NCBI GenBank assembly: GCA_900549015.1
Contig: URMH01000010.1
Coordinates: 9,896 to 73,895, forward strand
Direction: 5' to 3'
Length of the DNA stretch: 64,000 nt
From: an uncultured Blautia sp.
Lineage (GTDB): Bacteria; Bacillota; Clostridia; Lachnospirales; Lachnospiraceae
The notes below the pieces were generated by a model. That model made no database searches. It saw nothing but the letters and a program-made list of their open reading frames with translations, and was not told the origin of the DNA. Shown in pieces: positions 17,814 to 25,326 of this stretch (positions are counted from its first letter, which is position 1; every line of letters begins with the position of its first letter). The position numbers were made by a program, and so were the translations under genes.

Positions 17814-19382
17814 TCACTGCTCAATCACATCTTTCAGTTTCTTTAAAAGCTCTTCTATTTCCTTACCCTTCATCTGGAAGCTGGCACGATTGGCAATAAG
17901 CCGTGCGGAAATGGGCATGAATTTTTCCATTACTGTCAGATGATTTTCTCTCAGTGTTTTTCCTGTTTCCACAATATCCACGATCACATCGGAAAGCCCC
18001 AGAAGCGGAGCAAGCTCAATGGAACCATTCAATTTGATAACATCTATATTTCTTCCCTGCGCTCCGTAATATCTTTTTGTAATATTCACAAATTTCGTAG
18101 CTACCCGAAGCGTCCGTCCCGGATCATCTTTAAAATCTTCTCTCCCCGCTACGCACATATAGCATTTTCCGAGCCCTGTGTCCAGAAGCTCGTATACATC
18201 TGCTCCTGATTCCACTAAAATGTCTTTTCCCACAATTCCGATGTCTGCGGCTCCGTGTTCCACATAAATGGTGACGTCGCTCGGCTTCACAAGAAAATAT
18301 CGAATTCCCGCCTCCGGATTTTCCACTACCAGCTTTCTTGTATCGTTGTAATTTTCCGGACAGCCGTATCCCACAGATGCCAGCATATTATACACTTTGT
18401 CGCCAAGCCTTCCCTTTGGCAGCGCCACATTCAGCATAGCCGGTTTTTTTTCTTCCCTGTCTCTGTCCGGCTGATTTAAGGCATCAAGGTACAGCGCATA
18501 CCCTACTGCCCGCGTGCCGGGACGAAACTGCGCTGCCAGAGGATCGTAACGGCCGCCTTTCAAAACTGCTCCCGGCAGTCCTTCCAAAAATCCCTGAAGC
18601 ACAATTCCATTATAATATTTCATATCGTTTACAAGAGAAAGCTCCAGTTTTAAGCGCTCCGTCTGTCCTGAAAGCGCCTGACATAAGGTGCGAAGCTCGG
18701 ACAGCGCCGCTCCCATAGCCGAATTGAGCGCCAGAACTTCCGCATTTTCCAGAACCTCCTCCCACGGACCGGACAATTTGCCCAGTTTACAGAGAGCGTC
18801 GATTCCCTGTTTTGAAAGACCGGCATCTGCCGCAAGCTCCTGCAGATCATGCCAGTTTCTGTTCTGGATACAGGTAAATAACTGAGGGCGGATCGCCTCC
18901 GGCGCACCTACCGCATCTAAAAGTCCTGTAACAAAACCCATATGACTGACTTCCAGCACGTATTCCTTTCTGGTAAGCGCAAGGCTCTGAATCGCCAGAG
19001 ATACTGCCTGCGCCGTCACTTCATCATCTACATTTCCGATACATTCCACTCCCATCTGACTGATTTCCTGAAATGTGTGGCTCTCCTGACTCGGCCTGTA
19101 TATTTTTTCCTGATAATAAAATCTGCCGCAGCCATTTTTTTCAATCCTGGCATTTTTTGCAATAGAGAGCGTCACGTCCGGTTTCAGCGCCAGAAGGCGC
19201 CCGTCCAGGTCTGTAAATGTGATCAACTGGTCAGAGGGCAAAAAACGGCGGTTTTCCTGATACAGACTATATTCTTCAAACCGTCCCATATGATACTGCT
19301 GAAAGCCTGCTTTTTCATATAACATTCGTAATTGCAAAGAAACCCGCTCCCGGGGTTTTAAGAAATTAAGATCCAGTTCCAT
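17814..19382 (-). CDS. hisZ/hisG: Fused HisZ-HisG ATP phosphoribosyltransferase
   Basis: 522 residues. About 1-310 is HisZ, the histidyl-tRNA-synthetase-like regulatory subunit (LKPRERVSLQLRMLYEKAG, LKPDVTLSIAKNAR, YYQEKIYR, KGGRYDPL). From residue 316, MLNVALPKGRLGDK begins a complete 207-residue short-form HisG, with GIVGKDIL and the PRPP loop DVIVDIVETGKTLREN. In known cases the two are separate proteins forming a hetero-octamer. Here there is no stop or frameshift, only a short charged linker (DRDREEKKPA). The HisG ATG at 18437 has only a weak GGAAG upstream, so a minor separate HisG product is possible. First committed step of histidine synthesis. Confidence 0.92.
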   Translation of the reverse strand: MELDLNFLKPRERVSLQLRMLYEKAGFQQYHMGRFEEYSLYQENRRFLPSDQLITFTDLDGRLLALKPDVTLSIAKNARIEKNGCGRFYYQEKIYRPSQESHTFQEISQMGVECIGNVDDEVTAQAVSLAIQSLALTRKEYVLEVSHMGFVTGLLDAVGAPEAIRPQLFTCIQNRNWHDLQELAADAGLSKQGIDALCKLGKLSGPWEEVLENAEVLALNSAMGAALSELRTLCQALSGQTERLKLELSLVNDMKYYNGIVLQGFLEGLPGAVLKGGRYDPLAAQFRPGTRAVGYALYLDALNQPDRDREEKKPAMLNVALPKGRLGDKVYNMLASVGYGCPENYNDTRKLVVENPEAGIRYFLVKPSDVTIYVEHGAADIGIVGKDILVESGADVYELLDTGLGKCYMCVAGREDFKDDPGRTLRVATKFVNITKRYYGAQGRNIDVIKLNGSIELAPLLGLSDVIVDIVETGKTLRENHLTVMEKFMPISARLIANRASFQMKGKEIEELLKKLKDVIEQ

Positions 19383-19414
19383 ATGTACTCCTCCTGCAGT
19401 ATTTGTTTTTTCAT

Positions 19415-19443
19415 ATTCTACTTTATTATATTAGAAAAGTAAA
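19415..19443 (-). promoter_or_regulatory. Possible internal promoter ahead of hisZ-hisG
   Basis: In the 78-base gap after hisD, TTTACT (19438-19443), a 17-base spacer and TAGAAT (19415-19420) are arranged like a weak promoter. Confidence 0.3.
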
Positions 19444-19460
19444 GCGCTAATTTAATAAAT

Positions 19461-20726
19461 TTACAGGAGTTCCATCCTGATTTCGGCAGCTCTTGCATGT
19501 GCTGCAAGTCCTTCTCCGTGTGCCATACGTGATACAAGCGGTGCGATTTCTCTCATTGCACCCGTCTGATAACGCTGAAATGTACACACTTTTAAGAAAG
19601 TTCCGACCCAGACTCCTCCTGTATAACGGGCAGCCTTCACTGTAGGAAGCGTGTGGTTTGTACCTGACGCATAATCTCCGAATACTTCCCCTGTCTCCTG
19701 TCCAATAAAAAGAGAGCCGAAGTTTACAAGTTCCGGAAGAACACTTTCATCTTTTAAAATCACCTCCAGATGTTCCGGCGCATAATCATTTACAAGGGCA
19801 ACTGCCTCCTGCAGACTGTCTGCCAGCACAACTTCCCCGTAAGACTCCCATGATTCCGATGCAATTCCAGCCGTTTCCAGCGTTTGCAGCTGTTCCCGGA
19901 CGCACTTTATCACTTCCAGTCCGAGTTTTTTACTGGTAGTCACAAGGATACTCTTCGCAAGCCGGTCATGCTCTGCCTGAGCCAGCATATCTGCCGCCAG
20001 AATACGGGCATCTGCACTTTCATCTGCCAGAGCCAGAACTTCGCTTGGCCCTGCAAAAAAATCAATTCCCACCTGTCCGTAGCACTGTCTCTTTGCTTCT
20101 GCCACATACTGATTGCCGGGTCCCACAATTACATCAACCGGTTTTATCTGCTCCGTTCCATATGCAAATGCCGCAATCGCCTGTGCGCCTCCGACAACGT
20201 AGATTTCATCAGCGCCTGCAATGTCCATAGCTGCCAACGTCTTATAGTGTATTTTTTCTGTCCCCTTAACAGCCGGAGCACAGGCAATTACCCTCCGGAC
20301 ACCGGCAGCTTTTGCAGGAATAATGAGCATAAGCGCTGTGGAAAACAAAGGATAGGAGCCTCCCGGTACATAGCAGCCGCATGAGGAAACGGGTATGACG
20401 CGATGTCCCAGACTGGAATCTGGAATTGCAGAAAATCCTTCCAAGTTTTTCAGGCAGTCACGCTGCGCTTCTGCAAAGGCACGGATATTCCCGGCCGCCT
20501 GGCGCAGATCTTCCAGTTCCTGCTCACTCATCTTTTCATATGCCTCATCAATTTCCTGTTGTGCAACTCGAAATTCTCTGCGGGAATTCCCGTCAAAACG
20601 CGTATTGTATTCCAGAATGGCTTCGTCACCGGATTTACGGATATTATGAATGATTTCTGAAACCTGCCTGCTTCGCTCTTCTTCCTCCTGCGCCGGACGA
20701 ATCATTCCTTTTTTCAAATATTCCAT
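19461..20726 (-). CDS. hisD: Histidinol dehydrogenase-family protein
   Basis: 421 residues. The HisD fold is clear: CGCYVPGGSYPLFS, GGAQAIAAFAYGT, GPGNQYVAEAKR, AEHD, the catalytic glutamate/histidine in NDYAPEHLEV, metal-binding GDYASGTNHTLPT and a C-terminal EGLAAHARAAEIR. One segment departs from classical HisD: after NHTLPT it reads KAARYTGGVWVGTFLK, where biosynthetic enzymes usually have a TARFSSPL-type stretch. That variant recalls HisD homologues of other pathways such as the sulfopropanediol dehydrogenase HpsN. As it leads the his operon, a histidinol role is still likeliest. Confidence 0.8.
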   Translation of the reverse strand: MEYLKKGMIRPAQEEEERSRQVSEIIHNIRKSGDEAILEYNTRFDGNSRREFRVAQQEIDEAYEKMSEQELEDLRQAAGNIRAFAEAQRDCLKNLEGFSAIPDSSLGHRVIPVSSCGCYVPGGSYPLFSTALMLIIPAKAAGVRRVIACAPAVKGTEKIHYKTLAAMDIAGADEIYVVGGAQAIAAFAYGTEQIKPVDVIVGPGNQYVAEAKRQCYGQVGIDFFAGPSEVLALADESADARILAADMLAQAEHDRLAKSILVTTSKKLGLEVIKCVREQLQTLETAGIASESWESYGEVVLADSLQEAVALVNDYAPEHLEVILKDESVLPELVNFGSLFIGQETGEVFGDYASGTNHTLPTVKAARYTGGVWVGTFLKVCTFQRYQTGAMREIAPLVSRMAHGEGLAAHARAAEIRMELL

Positions 20727-20764
20727 TATCGTACTCCTCCTCTGTCTAGTTTTGATATGAATAT

Positions 20765-20793
20765 TTTATCGCATTTCCGTGTTAAATTGTCAA
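20765..20793 (-). promoter_or_regulatory. Promoter of the histidine operon
   Basis: Minus strand: TTGACA (20788-20793), 17-base spacer, GATAAA (20765-20770). The leader to the hisD start is only about 35 bases, too short for a T-box or a leader-peptide attenuator. Confidence 0.72.
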
Positions 20794-20800
20794 GGTTTTT

Positions 20801-22270
20801 TTAATTAGACTGAGCATTTAGCCATTCAAATATATTTTCATACATTTCCGCCTGCTGATTTCCCCCGCCCTCATTTGAAGGTATTGTTCCAAAATATTTT
20901 GTATCTTCCGATTTTTTTACAGTTTCCGGATTCTGTACCCTTGTCACCTGATTATTAAATAAATATATCCATGACCAGTGCCCCATATACGCGGCATTTA
21001 CGTCGTCCTCTCCCTCTACAGTCTCAAAAACTGAAAGCCACGCATTCTCTGCTCCAGCCAGAAGCAGCTCCCGGTAAGCCGGAAGAACAAAATTTACGGG
21101 ATTTACTACTGTATCGTCTATGCTCACAGTAAACCAAACAGGCTTGTTCTTTATCTGCTCAACTTTTTCATCTGTAAACCAGCGTCTCTCCGTCAATTCA
21201 CTTTTCTCACGCTCATAAAAGGAATATGCCTCACAAACCGGATATGCCGCCGCGAAATAATCGGCATTTTGAATCAGCATATTCATTGTCATATATCCTC
21301 CGTTAGAGCAGCCTCCAATATAAATCCGGTCTGTATCAATATCCTCTCTTTTATTCACATAATCCTGAATTGCATCCATAAGTATTTCGGAATATTTCGA
21401 AATACCGCTTCCTTCCCCATTTGTCCCATCTCCCTCATCCATCCAATAAGTAGGAGTCTGAACTGCAAGAACGTAAGCACCTGTTTCACTTCCTGCATGA
21501 AAATACTTCTGAATTTCTTCTTTTGCCAGAGCAGTGACTTCATTACCAAGAATCGCAATATCTGCGTCTGTTCCGCCCTCTCCCTGTCCGTGAAGCCAGA
21601 TAAGGAGCGGATTTTTTTCTCCGCCGGAAAGTGATTCCGGCTCATATGCAGCTATTTGCAGAGTTAATTCCTCCAACTCCTTGGTATGAGGATTTTCGTA
21701 TTTTCCGCTATAAGTATCTCGAAAAGCAAAAAGTTCCGTATCCTCGCATACTCTCTGAGAAATGCAGTCTTTCTGAAATGCCAAAGATACTTCCTTATCA
21801 TTTGCCTTAATTTTTCCATCTATAATAACTTCATAAGTCTCCATCCATTTATTATGCATTGTCTCAACCTGTAAAAAAAATGGAGAGCCACTGGTTTTAT
21901 ATGTAGTTTCCATCTCAATCGTTAAATAAGAAGAAGCGCCTTCTGCTTTTGCTCCCTTTGGGGTACTTAAAAATATATCCGTTATTTTTCGCTCTGCTCC
22001 TGCAGTAAAAATACTGCATTCCACCTCTTCTATCTGAGAAATCTCCTGATTCATCTGCAAAATCACCTTTGGTACACCCGGTCCCCATTCATACCCTTTT
22101 ACATATATAAATGCGTCCGCCACTCCCAAAGAACTTATACTACTTTCCATTTTTTTTGCACCTCCTGTACTTTCCTTTGCCTCTATATCCACAACATATG
22201 AAGTTCCGGGTACTCCGACAAGCATCCCAAGCAGAAGTACTTTAAAAATATATTTTTTCTTAAACAGCAT
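20801..22270 (-). CDS. Secreted alpha/beta-hydrolase (esterase / prolyl-oligopeptidase-like)
   Basis: About 489 residues. An N-terminal signal or anchor (YIFKVLLLGMLVGVPG) and an Ig-like N-terminal region precede an alpha/beta-hydrolase domain with LLIWLHGQGEGG (oxyanion region), the nucleophile elbow GGCSNGGY, and a late GHWSW that may supply the histidine. The layout matches PHB-depolymerase or carbohydrate-esterase-type secreted enzymes. The ATG at 22270 has GGAGG seven bases upstream, whereas the earlier ATG almost touches it. It is downstream of the GH3 cluster on the same strand but behind a terminator. Substrate unknown; side-chain removal from plant glycans fits the context. Confidence 0.75.
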   Translation of the reverse strand: MLFKKKYIFKVLLLGMLVGVPGTSYVVDIEAKESTGGAKKMESSISSLGVADAFIYVKGYEWGPGVPKVILQMNQEISQIEEVECSIFTAGAERKITDIFLSTPKGAKAEGASSYLTIEMETTYKTSGSPFFLQVETMHNKWMETYEVIIDGKIKANDKEVSLAFQKDCISQRVCEDTELFAFRDTYSGKYENPHTKELEELTLQIAAYEPESLSGGEKNPLLIWLHGQGEGGTDADIAILGNEVTALAKEEIQKYFHAGSETGAYVLAVQTPTYWMDEGDGTNGEGSGISKYSEILMDAIQDYVNKREDIDTDRIYIGGCSNGGYMTMNMLIQNADYFAAAYPVCEAYSFYEREKSELTERRWFTDEKVEQIKNKPVWFTVSIDDTVVNPVNFVLPAYRELLLAGAENAWLSVFETVEGEDDVNAAYMGHWSWIYLFNNQVTRVQNPETVKKSEDTKYFGTIPSNEGGGNQQAEMYENIFEWLNAQSN

Positions 22271-22307
22271 AACCATACCTCCAATATAAAATCAATACTA
22301 TTTTCTT

Positions 22308-22339
22308 AAAAAAAAGGCGCACTAATCTCTTAGTACGCC
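22308..22339 (-). terminator. Intrinsic terminator after the gtrA-like gene
   Basis: Minus strand stem GGCGTACTAA / TTAGTGCGCC (22316-22339; one G-T type mismatch) followed by eight T residues. It separates the GH3/GtrA genes from the esterase. Confidence 0.85.
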
Positions 22340-22345
22340 ACCTTT

Positions 22346-22900
22346 TTATTCTGTCACTTTCGGTGTTTCCGGGAATATAATCTTATTCACAAAGAAAAAT
22401 ACCACCATGGAAACTCCGCCATTCAGAACAGTTGTTCCAATATTATAAATGAAATCAGGCACAAAAATGCCTGCCACTGCCACCCATACGCAGTTAATTG
22501 AGTTTACGATACAAGTAATTACACAGAAAGCAGCCGCATACCATGCAATCTGTTTTCCTGTGTTTCCTTTGCTGCGGAATACAAAATGCTTCTGAATCGG
22601 GAAATTAATACACTCTCCGATAATCATTGCTGTCATATATGCCATAAAATATGCTAATCCACCGTGCGCCTGGTCATATCCCAAAATATTCCACTGAAAA
22701 GTTTCCCCAAACAGGGTAACGGAAATTCCCGGCCATCCGAAAGACTGGTCTCCCATTCCCACAAATACATGTGGAAGAAACTGAAGCATAAAATATTTCA
22801 ATACCGTTATTAAATTGGAGACGATGACAAATAAACCGCCTTCTCTCACCCATTTCGCGAGCTTCGGATTTTTTGTCTCAAAAACTTTCCATATATTCAT
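22346..22900 (-). CDS. GtrA-like membrane protein
   Basis: 184 residues with about four membrane segments. The segment GECINFPIQKHFVFRSKG matches the GtrA/DPMS hallmark (an NF...R/K-H-FVF pattern before the third helix). GtrA proteins move lipid-linked sugars or assist surface glycosylation. It starts 12 bases after the GH3 gene stop and so is co-transcribed with it. Confidence 0.75.
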   Translation of the reverse strand: MNIWKVFETKNPKLAKWVREGGLFVIVSNLITVLKYFMLQFLPHVFVGMGDQSFGWPGISVTLFGETFQWNILGYDQAHGGLAYFMAYMTAMIIGECINFPIQKHFVFRSKGNTGKQIAWYAAAFCVITCIVNSINCVWVAVAGIFVPDFIYNIGTTVLNGGVSMVVFFFVNKIIFPETPKVTE

Positions 22901-22912
22901 TTTTTCAGCCTC

Positions 22913-25264
22913 CTACTTCTCATTCTTTAACAGTGTTTCATATTTTTTATTTTCCCGCATATTTCGGAAAAATCCGCCAATCACACCTGCCAGGCCACGG
23001 AAAAAATGTCCGTTGGCAGCCGTCACCATAGATTCCGTCATCTCTCTTGATACCATTCCGCCTGTCATTTTACAGATTGCACGGAAAGGCATATTATAAA
23101 TAAACAGGGTATTCAAATCCGGTACGCCTTTTTCCACAGATTTATCCAGTCTCTTCTGAAGAACCTTGTAGATGAAACGGCAAAGTCCGTTTTTGGCATC
23201 CTTCATCTGGCAAAGAGCATCATTGACATCAAGCGGTCCTACTTTTTCTTCCGGAAGAACATCTCCGTAGAAAATCTGAAATTCCTCGTAATGTACATTC
23301 CTCACAAGACCTGCTTTATAATTGGGAAGTTTTTCAATATCATAAGGAAGCACTTCTGTTGTCCCCTGCTTCTCCAGTTCCGCTGTGAGCTTTATATCTG
23401 CACTGGAAGCGCCTATCATGACGGTATAAATGCCGCCCTCCACTTCCCACTGGTTTGTCTTCGTATTAAAATACCGGAAGGTTTTATCATCAAATTCGAT
23501 TTCCACCTCTCTGGATTCTCCTGCTTCCAGCCATACTTTTGCAAAACCCTTCAGTTCCTTTTTCGGTCTTACAAGCCCGGATTCCTGTTTGCCCACATAC
23601 ATCTGAGCAATTTCAGCGCCTGCACGCATACCTGTGTTTGTAATAGTAAAGCGAACGCCCGTATCTGTCAGCACAAGTGAATCATAGGAAAAAGTAGTAT
23701 AGGACAGTCCGTATCCAAAAGGAAACTGTACTGCAACACCAGCTGTATCATAATATCTGTACCCGATAAATGGTCCTTCTCTGTACTGAAGATTTCTGTA
23801 TTTTTCATCTGCATAATTAAACATGGAGCAGTCTGCATATGCGAACGGATATGATTCTGCCAGCTTTCCTGTTGGAACTTCTTTTCCTGTGAGGAGGTCA
23901 AGAAGAGCGCTTGCGCCGGCCTGTCCTGTAAGATACCCATGAAGAAGAGCAGTAAGCTTATTCAGCCACGGCATTTTCACTGCGGAGCCTGCAGACATCA
24001 CGCCAACTATATTAGAATTAAGAACAGCCAGTTTGTTAAGCTCTTCTATCTGATATTCCGGAATATCCATAGAGGTTCTGTCTGCACCCTCTGATTCCGC
24101 AATCTCATCAAGCCCGAAGAAAAACAGCACAACCTCCGCCTCTTTTGGGTCTTCCACAACTTCCAGATTGTAATTCCTGATTTCCTCTGCAACTGTCTCC
24201 ACCTTTGTTGCATTTACCTGAGAAGAGCCAGAGCCCTGATACCTTGGTTTATTTACAAATGGTCCTTTTAAAGCAACCTTTGTTCCTTCTTTTAAAGGAA
24301 GAATCCCTTTTTCGTTTTTCAGAAGCACAGCGCTCTCTGCTGCCGCCCTGCGCGCAAGTCTGTGATGAGCCTCCTTGTCAAAATCCTTCTGCTCATTTTT
24401 GCTGAAATAAATTGATGCCTCAATAATCGGCTCTATTGCCCGGTCAATTTCCGCTTCTGTTATTTTTCCAAGCTTCAAATCCTCCAGAAGACCTCTTGCG
24501 GAATCCAGTCCCGGATTTGGCATTTCCACATTTGACTGACATTTCACACCTTCTGTATGGTTATTGCTGGCGCCCCAGTCTGTAACCACAATTCCGTCAA
24601 AGCCCCATTCTTTCCTTAAAATGTCAATAAGCAAATGCTCATTTTCATTTGCATATTTTCCATTCACCTCATTGTAGGCAGACATGATGGATTTTGCTTT
24701 TCCTTCTTTTACTGCAATTTCAAAAGCAGTAAGATAAATTTCCCGAAGTGTTCTCTCATCCACTACCGCATTCATAGCCATGCGTCTGTATTCTCTGGAA
24801 TTTACTGCAAAATGCTTCGGACACGCATACGCATGTCTGCTCTGGATTCCTCTTACGTAAGCTGCTGCCATTTTTCCTGCAAGAACAGGGTCCTCTGAAA
24901 AATATTCAAAATTTCTCCCGCAAAGAGGAGAACGTTTCATATTCAGTCCGGGTCCAAGTACTACATTTACTCCCTGGGCAACCGCTTCCTTGCCGAGAGC
25001 CTCTCCTATCTTTTCTCCAAGAGCAGGGTCCCAGCTGTTAGCAGTTGACGCAGCCGTCGGAAAACATGTAGCCGGAAGAGATTCGTTAAGACCCAGATGG
25101 TCTCCTGCCCCCTCCTGACGGCGCAGACCATGAGGTCCATCTGAAAATGTTATGGAAGGGATTCCAAGTCTTGGAATATCTCTTGATTCCCATTCATTTT
25201 TTCCGCTTAACAGTGCCGCTTTTTCTTCTATTGTAAGTTGTGAAATAATATCCTTTACTTCCAT
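22913..25264 (-). CDS. Glycoside hydrolase family 3 beta-glycosidase, cytosolic
   Basis: 783 residues in standard GH3 order. Barrel domain: FSDGPHGLRRQ, CGRNFEYFSEDP, CPKHFAVNSREYRRM, and the nucleophile aspartate in GIVVTDWGAS. Then the alpha/beta sandwich (AAAESAVLLKNEKG, QGSGSSQVNA), a PFGYGLSYTTF motif and a fibronectin-III-like domain. An extra 120-residue helical C-terminus follows. No signal peptide, so it likely cleaves imported beta-linked oligosaccharides. The ATG at 25264 has GGAGG five bases upstream. Confidence 0.92.
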   Translation of the reverse strand: MEVKDIISQLTIEEKAALLSGKNEWESRDIPRLGIPSITFSDGPHGLRRQEGAGDHLGLNESLPATCFPTAASTANSWDPALGEKIGEALGKEAVAQGVNVVLGPGLNMKRSPLCGRNFEYFSEDPVLAGKMAAAYVRGIQSRHAYACPKHFAVNSREYRRMAMNAVVDERTLREIYLTAFEIAVKEGKAKSIMSAYNEVNGKYANENEHLLIDILRKEWGFDGIVVTDWGASNNHTEGVKCQSNVEMPNPGLDSARGLLEDLKLGKITEAEIDRAIEPIIEASIYFSKNEQKDFDKEAHHRLARRAAAESAVLLKNEKGILPLKEGTKVALKGPFVNKPRYQGSGSSQVNATKVETVAEEIRNYNLEVVEDPKEAEVVLFFFGLDEIAESEGADRTSMDIPEYQIEELNKLAVLNSNIVGVMSAGSAVKMPWLNKLTALLHGYLTGQAGASALLDLLTGKEVPTGKLAESYPFAYADCSMFNYADEKYRNLQYREGPFIGYRYYDTAGVAVQFPFGYGLSYTTFSYDSLVLTDTGVRFTITNTGMRAGAEIAQMYVGKQESGLVRPKKELKGFAKVWLEAGESREVEIEFDDKTFRYFNTKTNQWEVEGGIYTVMIGASSADIKLTAELEKQGTTEVLPYDIEKLPNYKAGLVRNVHYEEFQIFYGDVLPEEKVGPLDVNDALCQMKDAKNGLCRFIYKVLQKRLDKSVEKGVPDLNTLFIYNMPFRAICKMTGGMVSREMTESMVTAANGHFFRGLAGVIGGFFRNMRENKKYETLLKNEK

Positions 25265-25283
25265 CGTTTCCTCCATCGTAAAA

Positions 25284-25315
25284 GGGACTATCGTTTTATT
25301 TTACGCGACAGTCCC
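25284..25315 (-). terminator. Hairpin between two GH3 genes
   Basis: GGGACTATCG (25284-25293) pairs with CGACAGTCCC (25306-25315), 9 of 10. Read on the minus strand it ends in a short T4 run, so it may be a partial terminator that lowers expression of the downstream GH3 gene. Confidence 0.4.
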
Positions 25316-25326
25316 CCTTAAAAATC

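Noticed and set aside
20727..20800. T-box or leader-peptide attenuator for the his operon
   Set aside because: The promoter lies only about 35 bases before hisD; there is no space for a specifier stem or a His-rich leader peptide.
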